NCBI RefSeq assembly: GCF_905475395.1
Contig: NC_058337.1
Location: 139,693,172 to 139,757,171, forward strand
Reading direction: 5' to 3'
Length of the DNA stretch: 64,000 nt
From: Chrysoperla carnea
Taxonomy: Eukaryota > Arthropoda > Insecta > Neuroptera > Chrysopidae
Shown in pieces: positions 13,191 through 25,377 of the stretch; the stretch's first letter is position 1; each line of letters begins with the position of its first letter. Below the pieces are notes generated by a model that was not told the origin of the DNA, ran no database searches, and was given only the letters and a program-made list of their open reading frames with translations. The position numbers and the translations under genes were made by a program.

Positions 13191-13329
13191 TTACATGAAA
13201 GGTACGAAATTCCACTTAATTTACTCACGAAATTTACATCGAAATTCTGAAATGAAAGTACATCAACAGCTAATCTTTCTGATTACAGATTTTAAATATT
13301 ACTCAGTGGGTAATATTTTACAAGCTTTT

Positions 13330-13845
13330 ATTTAGTTTCAGCTGTCCCGTTGTCTGTCTGTAATCAAATCTTGCAAGTCAAATTTGATCCACTTCCCGGT
13401 TTCCGATTGATTTAGTTTGGATGACAATGCATGGTAAGGTTGTGGCGTCCTGATTTTCCCATCGGTTCCACCATATTTGATATGCAAACATTTTTATTAG
13501 TCTTAAATCAAAAATTTTAATAAAAAATACTTTTTAAGGGACAAGCTTGATTGTATTAAAAAGTAGAAAATAATTTGATCTATGAGTTACTCATACCCGA
13601 ATATTTGTAAAAGGTTGAGGTTCTTAATATCAAGAATGGATCGAAAAATAATTAGACATGTGGAGCAGATGAGGCGTTCATACCGATTCATTTTTGATAT
13701 TTTAAATTAAGCGCCTCAAGCTTTTACAAATAGTCGGATAAGAGTGACTCATAGATCCAATTATTTTCGATTTTTTAGTACAATAAAAGCTTGTCCCTTA
13801 AAACGTATTTTTTATTAAAATTTTAATCAAAATAGGGTAAATTAG
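13330..13845 (+). repeat. Fold-back repeat (partner at 54,425-54,890)
   Basis: The inner part (about 13,518-13,825) has inverted arms: AAAAATACTTTTTAAGGGACAAGCTT on the left, and AAGCTTGTCCCTTAAAACGTATTTTT on the right. Including the left flank with ATGCATGGTAAGGTTGTGGCG, the unit reappears in reverse orientation at 54,425-54,890. Non-autonomous repeat family. Confidence 0.8.
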
Positions 13846-14639
13846 TTTTGTTTATATTTTGTTTTAGAAGTAGGTTAAAAGTCTAAAATTTTTACTATTT
13901 GTTTGTAATTATTACCAAAAAAATTTCATTGGCTTTATATTAAATTCACTCATTTTCTTCATAATGGTGCCAACGGTCCTTTATACAAGTTTATTTTTGA
14001 ACGTTACAGAATGATGGGTCAGTAAATATTATTACATCGAATTAAAATATAGCTTTCAACATAACAATAGTGCACAAAATATATCTATCCATGTATATTA
14101 TATAATGCTGTAACCTTATCATAAGCTAGAATCTTTTCATTAATTTTACTGTATGATAACATAATACATATTACGTTTTGTTCTTTTTGTCTCAGTGTAG
14201 TGCAAGTGAAAAGGATAGCGATTTTACAGTGTTACAAAATTATTATTTTCTGCTTACACTCAGTGTAAATAGTGTGCATATATGAGTGCAAAAAGAACAG
14301 GCGTGTAACTACTCATATACATACAAGTATTATTAAACGAGACGCGCGTTCTGTCGAATCGAAATTCTATAAATAAACTGGTTAATAGGAAACTGATGCA
14401 CGAAATATTGTGTATAGGTTTGGGTTTGAGATGTTTTGATTACGTACGGCTCTTTCTCATCTTCGGGTAAAATTTTCACTACTCACAAGGCAAAAATGGG
14501 CGACTTCAGAGCGATTTTTGGTATTATCTCGAAAATTATACGCCCAATCATCAAATAAATATGATTTTTGTATTTTTTAGGTCAAAATTAGCTTTGATAC
14601 TGAGTTTTATCGAAATCGGACAACAAAATTGTTTTTCGT
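13846..14639. other. Intergenic, no gene seen
   Basis: AT-rich sequence with no open frame or domain I can support. Confidence 0.5.
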
Positions 14640-15250
14640 TTTTGGAATTTTTTTCAAGGGCCCTTGGAAAAGATCGAAAAAATCAAAAAAATTTTTCTGT
14701 TTCAGAATTCGATAAAACTAAGTTTATAAGGTAATTTTGATTCAAAAAATTCAAACATCGGGTTTATTTGACGATTGGGTTAGTACAGTACATTTTGAAA
14801 AAAACGAGATTTTTGGGTCAATTATACCTTATAAACTGTGTTTCATCAAATTCCAAAGCAACAAAATTTTTTCGATTTTTTGGAATTTTTTGGTGGTACC
14901 CCTTGAAAAAAATTGAAAAAATGGAAAAATTTTTTCTGTTTCGGAATTCGATAAAACTCAGTTTATAAGGGTATTTTGACCAAAAAAATTCAAAAATCGG
15001 GTTCATTTAACGATTGAGCCAGTAGCAGTTAGAAAAAAACGAGTTTTTGGATCGATTTTTGTCGATATCTCAAAAATTAGCCACCCAATCGTTAAATGAA
15101 CCCGATTTTTGAATTTTTTGGTCAAAATACCCTTATAAACTGTGTTTCATCAAATTCCGAAACAACAAAATTTTTTCGATTTTTTGCTTTACCCCTTTGA
15201 AAAAATCGAACAAATCACAAAATTTTTTTTTTTTTGGTATTCAATAAAAC
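14640..15250. repeat. Degenerate direct and inverted repeats
   Basis: Units containing AAAACTCAGTTTATAAGGG, CAAAAATCGGGTTCATTTAACG and CATCAAATTCCGAAACAACA recur three or more times, in both orientations. Open frames here exist only because of the repeat and run on both strands. No gene. Confidence 0.7.
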
Positions 15251-15418
15251 GTGGCCTTTTCGCTGGTATTTATTTGGTTTTCGAAAATTTTGGAAAGTAG
15301 TTTCTAGAATTTTTTTCGAAAATATTTCACAAGAACATTAGTTAGAGCTACCTGCAAATTTTCAACTTTCTATCTTAGATAGTTTTGGAAAAAATGAACA
15401 CCAATGTTTTGTACTACT

Positions 15419-15845
15419 TTGCGCTCTCACGGATAGACAGTGACGTTGATGAAAAAAAGTTTCGAGCAAAAGTTGTTTATTTTTTATAAGGAACATTTTT
15501 ATAATTAAACTTTTGTTCTATTTCTAACGGTTTATCAGAGTCAATAAACCCATGTTGCTCATTTACGAACAAGCCTCACTTTTTACGTCCTGAGCACGTT
15601 ATAAAAATTTGAGCTTCACATCTCATTTCATTTTTGAGTTATCGTGTGCACAGGAAGAAGGGCAGCCGCGTGGAAAACCGAAAATGGATTAATTAAGTGA
15701 TTTTATGAACACCTATATCAAAATTTTGTCTGTAGCATCAATATTTTTAAGCGTTACAAATTTGGGACTAAACTCAATATATATTGTAATCAATATATAA
15801 CTCAATACCTTGATATACATGACATATACAGGGTATAAAAATGGT
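15419..15845 (-). repeat. R1 interspersed repeat, partial and diverged copy
   Basis: Matches R1 from GCGCTCTCACGG...AAACAGT-like sequence through TTACGTCCTGAGCACG and GTTACAAATTTGGGACTAAAC. It ends with ACAGGGTATAAAAATGG. The part distal to the GTAAACAGTG block is missing. Confidence 0.75.
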
Positions 15846-16819
15846 TTTATTGACTGAATAATAATATAAAAATATGGTTTTTCATTGGGACCAGTAAACA
15901 GGATACAGGATTTCAGAACAAGATAATTTGAGGTTATGTCAGGTTATGTATCGTTACAACTCATCAGAAAAACCTCATTTTTTACACGACCTGTACAAAC
16001 TACCATTGTTTTTACAATGTTTTTTGGTTGCAATTTACTATTGTATTTATGATATAAGTCGCGGTATAAAGCCACCTTAACTTAGAATTAATTTCAAAGA
16101 CAGTAAAACAATTAAACGTTTTAAAATCGTCGGTTTAAGTTTATTTGTGGATCATCTTTTACAATAATGAATTACATACAAACCTGCTACCTAAACAACA
16201 CACAAATATATATCTATCATATTATAAATGTGTAGCTTGTTTTTGCTATGTGCGTTTATCACTGGAAAACTACCAAAAGTAACAGGATGAAAAAAAAAGG
16301 TATCTTGTTAAATAATTTTCTGGATATTAGCGAATTGCCGAAGGAAGTAGAGCTATTACTTTTGTACTGATGATGGAATTTTGAAAAATTTTTTTCAAAC
16401 TATCGATCCTACGTAATAGATGTTAAAAATGACCATCGTTAAAATTTATATTTATATATCTACAGCTACACGTTAATGTGTCTGTAAACTCTCTAGTGGT
16501 CGCAACTTAAGTCCGATTTGGATAAAATTTGTTACCAAGAAAGGTTTTGATATTTGAAAGGTCAATTTCATTAATGAGAGAAGTCGACCGATAAACAAAG
16601 GGTGGGGCGGTACACACAGTAGAAACTTTTGAATATTCGAATATTTGCAACAGCAAAAAGCTTTAAACAAAAAAGTACCTACTATAGTGATTATTTTTCT
16701 AGACGCTTAGTTATTATTTTGCCAATCTTTGAGGGAATTTGCTTGGCTAACGCAGCTCCTGTACTACGAATTTTTTTCATTTAAATACAAGCTACATTTT
16801 AAATTTATCATTCTTTTTT
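15846..16819. other. Intergenic, no gene seen
   Basis: No supported gene. The frame at 16,473-16,670 is short and shows no domain. Confidence 0.5.
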
Positions 16820-17132
16820 AAGGTAGTACTATCAGTAATAGATTTTGAATTCAGAAATTAATGAACCTTGGCATAGTTGTCCATTATTATATCATAATTA
16901 ACCAGCTAATTTAATTTTTAGAGGCCTTCAGAGAACTGAAAAAAGATATTTTAACATTGATCCTTATGGGAAATCACAGATTTTATTTTATTTCACAAAA
17001 CTGGACGTTCAGATTTTCAGTTCTCTGAAGGCCCCTAAAATTTAACTGGTTAATTATGATATAATAATGGACAACTATGCCAAGTTTCATTAAATTCTAA
17101 GTGCAAAGTCTATTACCGATAGTACTACCTTA
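16820..17132. mobile_element. Fold-back MITE
   Basis: The two halves are inverted: AAGGTAGTACTATCAGTAATAGA at the left and its near-complement TCTATTACCGATAGTACTACCTTA at the right. Inner blocks also match, such as TAATTTTTAGAGGCCTTCAGAG against CTCTGAAGGCCCCTAAAATT. Arms are about 135 bp. Non-coding. Confidence 0.88.
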
Positions 17133-18582
17133 AGTTCACATCTTAATCTTTAAAATCAGTCCTAGTGAATAGCTCGCATTAATTCTGTTGTATAATATAT
17201 TAAGTATGAAATTTCGCGTAAAAATTTGCGAGCATTATTTAGTGTTTAAGATCATATTATATAATAATGACAATAAAACAAATAAAATTATACGCTATTC
17301 GTTAAATTCGCATGCCTTTAAAATATATTCAACTGTTTGAGAGACGATCATAAAGAATATACACATACTATTGTATGGCGTACAAACCGTTATATAATTA
17401 ATTGAACGTATTCAAAATGATTACGACATAATCCAATTCTCTACGAGTGATGATCACATAAGAGCTTGTCAGTATTTTCTTGCTACAAAATTTTTTTCCT
17501 AAAAAGTTTCTAGTTAAACTTTGTTACCTGGTATTGATTGTAATCCAAAAAGTAGGTATTCCAAGAATCTAGATATTTCATAGAATAAAAAAACTTTAGT
17601 GAGCAGTAGAACTCCATCACTACAGTTATATTTCCGCCCTCATTAAAATACTTCGGCTGTTTGAGCAAGAACGGTGAATGTTAATTTTTTTACGGTAAAT
17701 GTTTAGTTCAAATACCCTTGACAATAAATACAGTTTTAGCGCCTCTTGCGCGGCAAAATTGTGAATTATTTCATTTTAAAATTGTGATTTTTAACACAGT
17801 ATCTTATGGAAGAACTCACAATAATGTTAATTGTACAAAAATTAATCGGTGATTGAGCTTCAAAAAGTTTTCATCATCAAGAAAATTTATCACAGATTCT
17901 GTTTATGCAAAACAGAGTTTACGGAGCTTTTCAAAAAGAAAAAGTAAAAGAACTTTGGTTCTTGACATTTAAACGTCAAAAACTAGTCAAGTTGATGTAT
18001 AAATTTTATCTTTTACGATATTTTTAAAGCATTAAAAAACATTTACGTGATACAAATATTATTTTTTATCAAAATTTTATACATGACCACCTTCCAAAAA
18101 TTTAATCATCATGATCCCCGAATCGATTAATTATTTGTTTATTATGACTTATTTTTATTGTTTTTAAGTATTTACATATTTGAAATCCGCAAACTTTCCC
18201 AAATGAGTTGGGATCCTTAAACTAATCCCCGTGTACGTTTTTAAGATTCTAAGATCAAGTTTTATGAATATGAGTGTACAATTTAGTAACTGGTTAAGTT
18301 TTTACTACTCCCACAATATACCAACTATAATATCAAAATCATTGTACTAATCTTTTAAAACTAAATAATAATATCATTTACGACAAACAATTTAATGCAG
18401 AATAAGCATATTTTATAATTTTATAAGTAAAGTGTAATGTGTTTATGTATTTGGGGTGTTCAAAAAGTTCGAGGTAGACCTTGATATTTCGAAAAAAAAA
18501 AAAATAAAAATAAATTAAAATTAAATTAATCAAGACAAAAGTTGGAGAATTTCGCTCATACAATCAAACTCAATCAATCAAT
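17133..18582. other. Intergenic, no gene seen
   Basis: AT-rich, with no recognised coding sequence. An A-rich run lies near 18,490. Confidence 0.5.
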
Positions 18583-19115
18583 TTTTATACCATGTATATA
18601 TGTAATATATATCAAGGTATACTAAGTTAAGTCCCAAGTTTGTAACGCTTAAAAATATTGAATTGGTACACTGTCCGTCTGTCTGTCAACACGATAACTC
18701 AAAAACGAAAAAATATACCAAGCTGAAATTTTTACAGCGTACTCAGGACGTAAAAAGTGAGGTCGAGTTCGTAAATGAGAAACATAGGTAAATTGTTTCT
18801 TGGGTTCGTAGGACCCATCTTGTAAACCGTTAGAGACCAAAACTTTAAATGTAAAAAAGGTTCCTTATAAAAAAATAAACAACTTTTGTTTGAAACATTT
18901 TTTCGTAAACATTACTGTTTACCCGTGAGGGCGCAAATTAGGCGCAAATTGTATGATATGTATTATATGGGAATATAATACAATACAATATAATGCAATA
19001 TATAGGGCATATAAGTTATGTATGTGTGACACTGAGTATATGTGTAATGTGACAGTGTAATCAACAGGTATTTCAACAATTTACCCAGTCAATTGTGTGT
19101 TTTCACTTGTTTAAA
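18583..19115 (+). repeat. R1 interspersed repeat, forward copy
   Basis: Begins TTTATACCATGTATATATG, passes through AGTCCCAAGTTTGTAACGCTT, GGACGTAAAAAGTGAGGTCG and GTTTACCCGTGAGGGCGCAAA, and ends GTCAATTGTGTGTTTTCACTTG. The GTCCGTC stretch is shortened relative to other copies. Confidence 0.85.
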
Positions 19116-20299
19116 ATTATATTCTTAAGGTAGTACGAGCACCAAGGCAATTTTTGATTTAGGGTTGTAATTATTTGTACCTTATTTTCAACTTTAATAA
19201 TGAATTTTGTTATAACTTCATGAATATAGACGAAAAATAAGAATAAAATTTTTCGATATCTGCCTTGGTTTTCGAAATATCGGGTAAACACCCCCCACGC
19301 CTAGTCCAACTTCATATTAAAAAAAATCAAACATTTTATTTAATTATTTTCTTTTCAACTGTGGCAACATTAATTTGGGGACCCCAACGTGATCAGGGAA
19401 GCACTTTACAAGCTTTTTATTCATTTATATTACAAGGCCTTGTACGAGCAAAATCCTATAACTTGCGCCTTTTTTCAGCCATTATTTCCTAAAATTCAGG
19501 CAGGTATTAAGCTTTTTCAACACCCTGTATATATATCTAACCTGTTCTAGTTAAAATGTGTAGAAAATTTAGTATACGTAGAAAAAGATAATTTTATCAT
19601 AGTGTAATAACATTATCCTTGTTTTTTAACCCTTAAAAAGAGCAAACTATGTGTCTGTATAAATGTACGTGCATTATTTTAATTATTTTGTTTTTCTTAA
19701 AAATTTTGTGTCTCTTATTTTAACAATGTAGTTTTTTTTTTTTATTTTAAGGTTATGTTTTTTTACTTACAAGATATTATTAAAAATACGTAGGCGGCGA
19801 CACGCAATCTTATTTATTTCAATTTTATATTTTTCGAACTGAAAAATTTACATAATCTTGGATTGTAATCGAGCGTTATATTTAATTTTGTGATATCAAA
19901 TGTTTATGTTCAGGGGTGAACTTATTTACTATATTTAGAGCTATTAACGATTTGTCAGCACCGTCATTTGACGATTATATGGGTATTTTCCGAGATATTT
20001 ACACGATAATGTATTTCAAGTTCAATTTTATTTTCCATCAATAAAATCCATGACTTTAAACTAAAATCAATATCTTTCATAGAAGTAATGATTTTGTTTA
20101 TTTAACTTCAGTGATTTTGTATCAATGAATTCATATTTTAATTGCAATCCCATTCTATTGTAAATACAAATATTTAGTTGTACTTCTTCCAATCATTAAG
20201 AAATTGTTTGAAAGTATTTTTACTTTGTTTCAATATGAAACAGCCAACTTCAAGATGAGATTGTCATTATTTTTAACCCCCGAACTAAATTTAAAAAAA
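19116..20299. other. Intergenic; possible unclassified repeat at 19,126-19,525
   Basis: The segment 19,126-19,525 starts TTAAGGTAGTACGAGCACC and ends near CAACACCCTGTATATATATC, a terminus often seen on insect DNA transposons. I cannot define both ends. The remainder shows nothing recognisable. Confidence 0.4.
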
Positions 20300-20615
20300 A
20301 CTCTTAACAAAAAGAAAACTGACTTCAAAAGAAAAACTTTCCCAAAACAAATTAAAATGCACTAAAAGTAAAAAAATAACGATAATTGAATGTAGTTAAA
20401 ATTATCGTTATTTTTGGAGTCGATGTCAGCCAAGCTAATGTAGCAAACTGTTCTGTCAAAGTTGTTTCCTTGACTGACACCGACTCCAATAGTAACAATA
20501 ATTTTAACTACATTATATTATCGTTATTTTTTTAATTTTTAGTGGATTTTAATTTGTTTTGGAAAAGTTTTTCTTTTGAAGTCGGTTTTCTTTTTGTTAA
20601 AAGTTTTTTTTTATT
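20300..20615. mobile_element. Fold-back MITE
   Basis: The left arm, with AACAAAAAGAAAACTGACTTC and AAAATTATCGTTATTTTTGGAGTCG, pairs with the right arm, with GAAGTCGGTTTTCTTTTTGTT and CGACTCCAATAGTAACAATAATTTT. Arms are diverged and interrupted but clearly inverted. Non-coding. Confidence 0.8.
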
Positions 20616-21656
20616 TTGTGATTTTTAGTGAATACACTAACTAATTTGTTACTAAAAAAAAAAAATCATCGAAATCGGTTGGCTTGATATTGAGTTATTC
20701 GTCCTCTTGTCATGCATACTTAATGCAAATTTAAGACTCTTATGGTTTTCTCATGGATGCCGTTATCAGAACTAAACCAAAATGAAATGGGACCACACGG
20801 GAAGCATCAGCTTTCAAACAGATAAAGACTCATCAAAATCGGTTCACGCAGTCAAAAGTTCTGAGGTAACAAACATAAAAAAACCTCCTCCGTTTTTGTT
20901 TGAAGTCGGTTAAAAAGTTTGAACGCTATGTGTGTGTGTCTATCTTTCTGTAGCATCGTAGCGCCTAAACGGATGAACCGATTTTGATGTTTTTGGTTTT
21001 GTTTGAAAGATAATTTAATGGAGAGTGTTCTTAGCTATCTTTCAAGTGCAAGTTTAGGATTCCGTATCAGAAAAAACTAAAAATTCCAAATCGGCTCAGT
21101 TTGGAAAATTCTTTAAAGTAAAAGGCAATTTAATGGAGAGAATTTTTAGATATGTTTCAAATGGGGCTTTATTAAATTTTGTAAATTTCAATTGTAATTT
21201 TTTCTCAGTGTTTTTTTTGAAGCTTACTGTGTTTCAATATGTTACGTGCTTTATATAAAGCAAGACTACATATCTGATGGATTTATTCGATTGCCTAGAT
21301 ATAATCCATCCTCTATATTTTATATAAATAAAAAATATATAAAACTAAAATTTAATTAGTTAAAATAATCTAGCATTATTTTGTTTGTTTATGCAGACAA
21401 GGTACAATTAAAAAATTATACACCAGTCAAATACCATGACTAGAGCTATAATATATGATATAAGGTATATAATATATTATTTGTATAAAAAAATAAACTT
21501 TTTATTTATTTTTTTTACTCATATATGATGTGTTTTAATATGGCAGAAAGGGGTGGGGGTAGATCAGTATTATATGTTTCAAATACATGTAATTATTGTA
21601 TACAATACCTAACCGCAATTTTCATTGGAAAGCTTATGGATAGTGACCAGGGTCGG
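20616..21656. other. Intergenic, no gene seen
   Basis: Sequence with phrases common in insect repeats (GATGAACCGATTTTGATG at about 20,971; GAAGTCGGTTAAAAAG at about 20,901). Two short related stretches around TTTAATGGAGAG occur at about 21,015 and 21,130. No gene. Confidence 0.45.
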
Positions 21657-21925
21657 TCAAACAAAAGTTGTTTAACTTTTTATAAGGAATATTTTTATAT
21701 TTAAACTTTTGTTCTATCTCTAACGGTTTACTAGTTGAATCCTACGGACCCAAGAGCCAATCGACCTACTTTGCTCATTTACGAACTCGAATTCACTTTT
21801 TACGTCCTAAACACGCTTGTTATCGTTTTTGAGTTATCGTGTTGACAGACAAGCAGACGGACGGACAACCGGAAATGAACTTATTAAGTGATTTTATGAA
21901 CAGCTCATATCTGGTTTTTAGTTTG
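21657..21925 (-). repeat. R1 interspersed repeat, partial copy
   Basis: Central R1 part only, from CAAACAAAAGTTGTTTAAC through CTAACGGTTTACTAG, CTTTTTACGTCCTAAACACG and GGACGGACAACCGGAAATG to TGATTTTATGAACAGCT. Both ends are missing. Confidence 0.75.
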
Positions 21926-22697
21926 GGAAGTGTCATTAAATTCACTCAATGGTGAGAACGATAAAGGTTATATCAAAATTATTAAAATTACCCGATTGCT
22001 CCAGAAGACTATTTGTTATGTAATTAACTTTCTCATTTTCTTCACAATGATTCCAACAGACTTCAAGACTACCTTACAGTTTGAAAATGGAAGTGAAACA
22101 AGGTTCTTAATCAAAAGAAAATAACAGAAATTTTTTCTTATATATAGGGAAAGGTGTAGTACCTAGAATTTACATTTATGTGATTTCTAAAGCCATTTTA
22201 GAGAATATTACAACGGAAATTGTCTCTTTTTATAAGCACTGCCATTTCTTAATACTATGTATCTTTTGAAAATAGAAATGTTAAACATGTATCGATAAAG
22301 GTGTGCGATGTATATGACTAAATGATACAACAACATAACGTACCATGACTCACATCCTAATATACTTTGAACCACCCTCACTGTTTATATCAGTTTATTT
22401 TATGCATCATTGACAGTATATGATTGAAACATTGAAAACCTTACATGTTTTTCTTTGTGGCATCCCCTACTTTACGCGTTTAGCAAGCCAATATGGCAAC
22501 ACTTGAATAAAGAAACAAAAAATATTTCGAAGTTATACATATATCGAATATTTTGGCTATAAATAAAAGGGGATCATTGTAGCTCACCTTCCTTTAAGTA
22601 GAGAATCAGAAGAATCAGAATTTTACAATTTTTTCACGAAAATATTTAGTTTCAGTTTGTTTGAAAACAAAACCACATAGACAATCAGTTTTCAGCC
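21926..22697. other. Intergenic flank of element A, no gene seen
   Basis: Host-like AT-rich sequence up to the left terminus of element A. The 64-residue open frame near 21,930 has no recognisable content. Confidence 0.5.
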
Positions 22698-23258
22698 AGT
22701 AGTAGGAAAATGCCGATTCAAAAACATTTTGGACTTTGGACTGTGACATAGTTTTCTTATACGACCTTGAGTGCATTGTCTGAGAGAGGTCATTGAACTG
22801 CATTGGATGCATTTTTTTGGGAAAGTGCATTGCTCGAAGGGTCATTGCATTGTTTACTTTTGGGGATGCACTTTTAGGAATGCAATTTTGAGTTCATTGA
22901 ACTGATGATGACGTATTCTTTCAACAATTAATTCAACAATGAGAGAACCTGCTCACTCGGTAGTTGCTGCCCAATTGAAGTATGAAGTGAAGATGTTAGT
23001 ATAGAAATATACTTTTTTTAAAAAAACAAGAGATAGCAGTCTAAATACTTAACCACTCGGCCACAGAGGCTAGTTAAGTATAAGTCAAAAAAGTTGTATA
23101 CATGAAAACTTTCAAAACTGGTTTTTTCAATTATAATATGAATATAATTATCTTGATAAGATTAATAAACTTTGCACCTGAAAATAGTGAAGGACATCTT
23201 TAATTTATTCTATTCTATTTTCAATAAACTTGAAGTATTTATGGAAACTTGATATGTT
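22698..23258 (+). repeat. Left terminal inverted repeat of element A
   Basis: 561 bp, starting AGTAGTAGGAAAATGC. It matches the complement of 52,737-53,295 nearly throughout. It contains a truncated tRNA-like segment on the minus strand (A-box complement in CCACTCGGCCACA at about 23,053-23,065). The 32 nt holding the B-box are absent here compared with the right repeat, and the gap is flanked by the trinucleotide ACT. Confidence 0.93.
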
Positions 23259-23397
23259 AAACAGCCATAGTACGTTGACATATAGTAAATCGGTATTTTA
23301 AATTTTGTCACAGGTTATTATGAGAGGTGTTTTTAAAAAAAAATACTTATTATGTAAATATTTATGTTTATTTTTTTCAAAGTATAAAAAATTTATT

Positions 23398-24048
23398 TTA
23401 TTGTATAATTTTAAACTCATTTAATAATAATTCCTTTATTTTTAGATAATCACTAATATTATTGCTTGCTGACCAATTCTCGCTCCCGCAAACATCTTCC
23501 CCAGTTTGATCTATTTGTATAAATTCACCATTAGCATTCACAGGAGACTTAATTTTCTTCAACAACCATATCCATATATCTAGATTTTTTAAAAATGGAT
23601 AAAATTTCAGGTTTATATTTCTTGCTTTACATGTATTAATAAGACATTCCAATGCTTTAACTCTACCATGGCTTGTGCATGTAATTAATCCATCATACAA
23701 ATATTTGTCTAAGCTATTTTTCTTTAAAAATACTTCAATTACTCCATCAAATTCAGTTGATCCGTTGAATGATTCCTTAATTTCTTGAAAATGTTGTTTG
23801 AGTTGGTGGATGTGTATTATTTTATATTTAATTAAACAATAAATTATATGGCGATGATTTCGTTTGACAGCCATAGATAAAAAACTTGATAGAATAAATT
23901 TTGGATATTTTGCTAAAATGTATTCTATTAGCTGAAGATTACCATATCGAAGCGCTGCAATGTAGAACTCTAAATGCACATTATATTCATCTTCTTGTAT
24001 TTCATTGTCGAGGCTTTCAATTGTTAACTTACGTAAACTAGCCAACAT
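23398..24048 (-). CDS. Ankyrin-like repeat protein of element A
   Basis: 216 residues, ATG start. The pattern is repeated helix pairs typical of ankyrin-like proteins: AALRYGNLQLIEYILAKYP (about 31-50), MAVKRNHRHIIYCLIKY (about 58-74) and GLITCTSHGRVKALECLIN (about 119-138). The C-terminal block has WIWLLKKI and an acidic region followed by YLKIKELL. A diverged relative occurs in element B (60,473-60,922), and fragments lie beside the right terminal repeat (51,600-51,830; 52,425-52,615). Such small helical-repeat families sit near the ends of large DNA virus genomes and often act on host factors. The function here is unknown. A TATA-like sequence lies about 40 nt upstream of the ATG. Confidence 0.75.
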   Translation of the reverse strand: MLASLRKLTIESLDNEIQEDEYNVHLEFYIAALRYGNLQLIEYILAKYPKFILSSFLSMAVKRNHRHIIYCLIKYKIIHIHQLKQHFQEIKESFNGSTEFDGVIEVFLKKNSLDKYLYDGLITCTSHGRVKALECLINTCKARNINLKFYPFLKNLDIWIWLLKKIKSPVNANGEFIQIDQTGEDVCGSENWSASNNISDYLKIKELLLNEFKIIQ

Positions 24049-24084
24049 GTTTCAAACAGATGTATTTAACAGCAATTAACGCGA

Positions 24085-24091
24085 TTTTATA
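24085..24091 (-). promoter_or_regulatory. TATA-like box upstream of ankyrin-like gene
   Basis: TATAAAA on the minus strand, 37-43 nt upstream of the ATG at 24,048, in GGGGATATAAAATCGC. The short distance implies a leader of about 10-15 nt. Confidence 0.5.
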
Positions 24092-24490
24092 TCCCCAAAA
24101 AAAAATCCCTCCCAATATTCAAACATTTGCAGGTTAACAAAAATATATATTTTAATCAAAATAATAATAATTATAATAATTTATTTGACATAGATAGAAA
24201 TACATGGCTAACGTTAAATACATTAGTTATATACAGTGCATTAAATTTACATTAAATAATACACATGGTATACAATAACTTTTTTCATTACTAATGACCT
24301 AACCACACATGATTTTTTACATTGTATCATTATTTATTATTATAGAATATGATTATTAAGAAAGAATTTATTTTTTTAATACTTCCATATACAGATTACT
24401 ACATATATATTAATAATCAACTAAAATAGACTCTTCTAATTTTTTCTTTGTATGATTATTTTTTTATACTTCCATATACATATAATTTAT
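24092..24490. other. Spacer between accessory genes
   Basis: AT-rich, with two copies of a short stretch like CTTCCATATACA (about 24,383 and 24,470). No gene seen. Confidence 0.5.
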
Positions 24491-24964
24491 CTATTCGCGA
24501 TAAGAGTCATGGATTCTATAAACATTTGTAATTGCACATTTACCCTTATGCATTAAACATCTATTGAAACACTTTTTCTCACTTTCTTTATATAGCTCCT
24601 CGTCAAAATGCCATATATCTTCAATATTGGATACCACAACATTAAATAACTCTGCACACCACTCAACTTTTTCATTACCTTTCACAATAATGTTGTCAGT
24701 TTCTTCTTTTTTTAAAATGGAATTAACAATAAATTTCACATCTTCTAATTCTGCAAAACCATCCTCCCAATCAAGGCAATGGTAATAGTTGGTCAACCAC
24801 TGATTCGATCTTTGTGCTTTTCCCCCCAGAAACTCCTTTCTATATGGTGGTTTCACTATAAAGTGTAAAATTTCATCACCATTTTTTAGAATTGCAATTT
24901 CTTTTAAAATAAAATTATTATCATCATCTTTAAACCCATGCAAATCAACAATAGTCAAACTCAT
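24491..24964 (-). CDS. Exonuclease-like accessory protein, long form
   Basis: 157 residues. It starts SLTIVDLHGFKDDDNNFILKE, followed by AILKNGDEILHFIVKPPY, a WLTNYYHCLDWEDGF block, VKGNEKVEWCAELF and SNIEDIWHFDEELY. I recall similar short proteins, with an initial DxxGF strand and KPP and VKG-E-KxxW motifs, recurring in insect genomes near Polinton-type genes. The order of strands and acidic residues resembles an RNase H-fold exonuclease, but that is inference. Shorter relatives lie at 26,693-27,016 and 52,118-52,507, and a decayed copy at 50,993-51,370. A TATA-like CTATATAAG lies about 40 nt upstream. Confidence 0.7.
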   Translation of the reverse strand: MSLTIVDLHGFKDDDNNFILKEIAILKNGDEILHFIVKPPYRKEFLGGKAQRSNQWLTNYYHCLDWEDGFAELEDVKFIVNSILKKEETDNIIVKGNEKVEWCAELFNVVVSNIEDIWHFDEELYKESEKKCFNRCLMHKGKCAITNVYRIHDSYRE

Positions 24965-24998
24965 ATCTATAATATGTTTTCACTAAAAATATGTTGTT

Positions 24999-25007
24999 CT
25001 TATATAG
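24999..25007 (-). promoter_or_regulatory. TATA-like box upstream of exonuclease-like gene
   Basis: CTATATAAG on the minus strand, about 35-43 nt before the ATG at 24,964, the same spacing as for the neighbouring ankyrin-like gene. Confidence 0.5.
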
Positions 25008-25289
25008 GGAAATTAAGCATAAAAAATTGGATGTTCAGTTTATTCAAAATTTACCATATATCTATAATTCAACTTATGTAAAATGTACTATTTGTAAATG
25101 TTTCATCTATCATTGAAATAGGATGAAATCATAAGACAAAAATATTAATACAATAAACCAATTTAAGCTTCTTAGGTATAATTTTTTAACATAAAGAAAA
25201 ATAAACATTTTTAAGTAGTCCTATCTAATAAAGAAACGTATTGCTTTTCATTTATGCTTACTTCGAATTTTTACACACTAGAAGCTAGA

Positions 25290-25332
25290 TATAAAATCAA
25301 AAAACTTTTAGCGCTCATTATCAATCTTCAGT
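25290..25332 (+). promoter_or_regulatory. Candidate core promoter of four-exon gene
   Basis: TATAAAA at 25,290-25,296 followed by the arthropod initiator-type TCAGT at 25,328-25,332. A second candidate initiator (TCATT near 25,315) is closer to standard TATA spacing. The ATG follows at 25,378. Confidence 0.4.
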
Positions 25333-25377
25333 TCAGAGTGTTTAATTTGAGCTTCAGTTTAGAGTGTTTAATTCGAG

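Noticed and set aside
14768..15006. Overlapping ORFs on both strands
   Set aside because: They fall within degenerate inverted repeats and exist in both orientations. No protein features.
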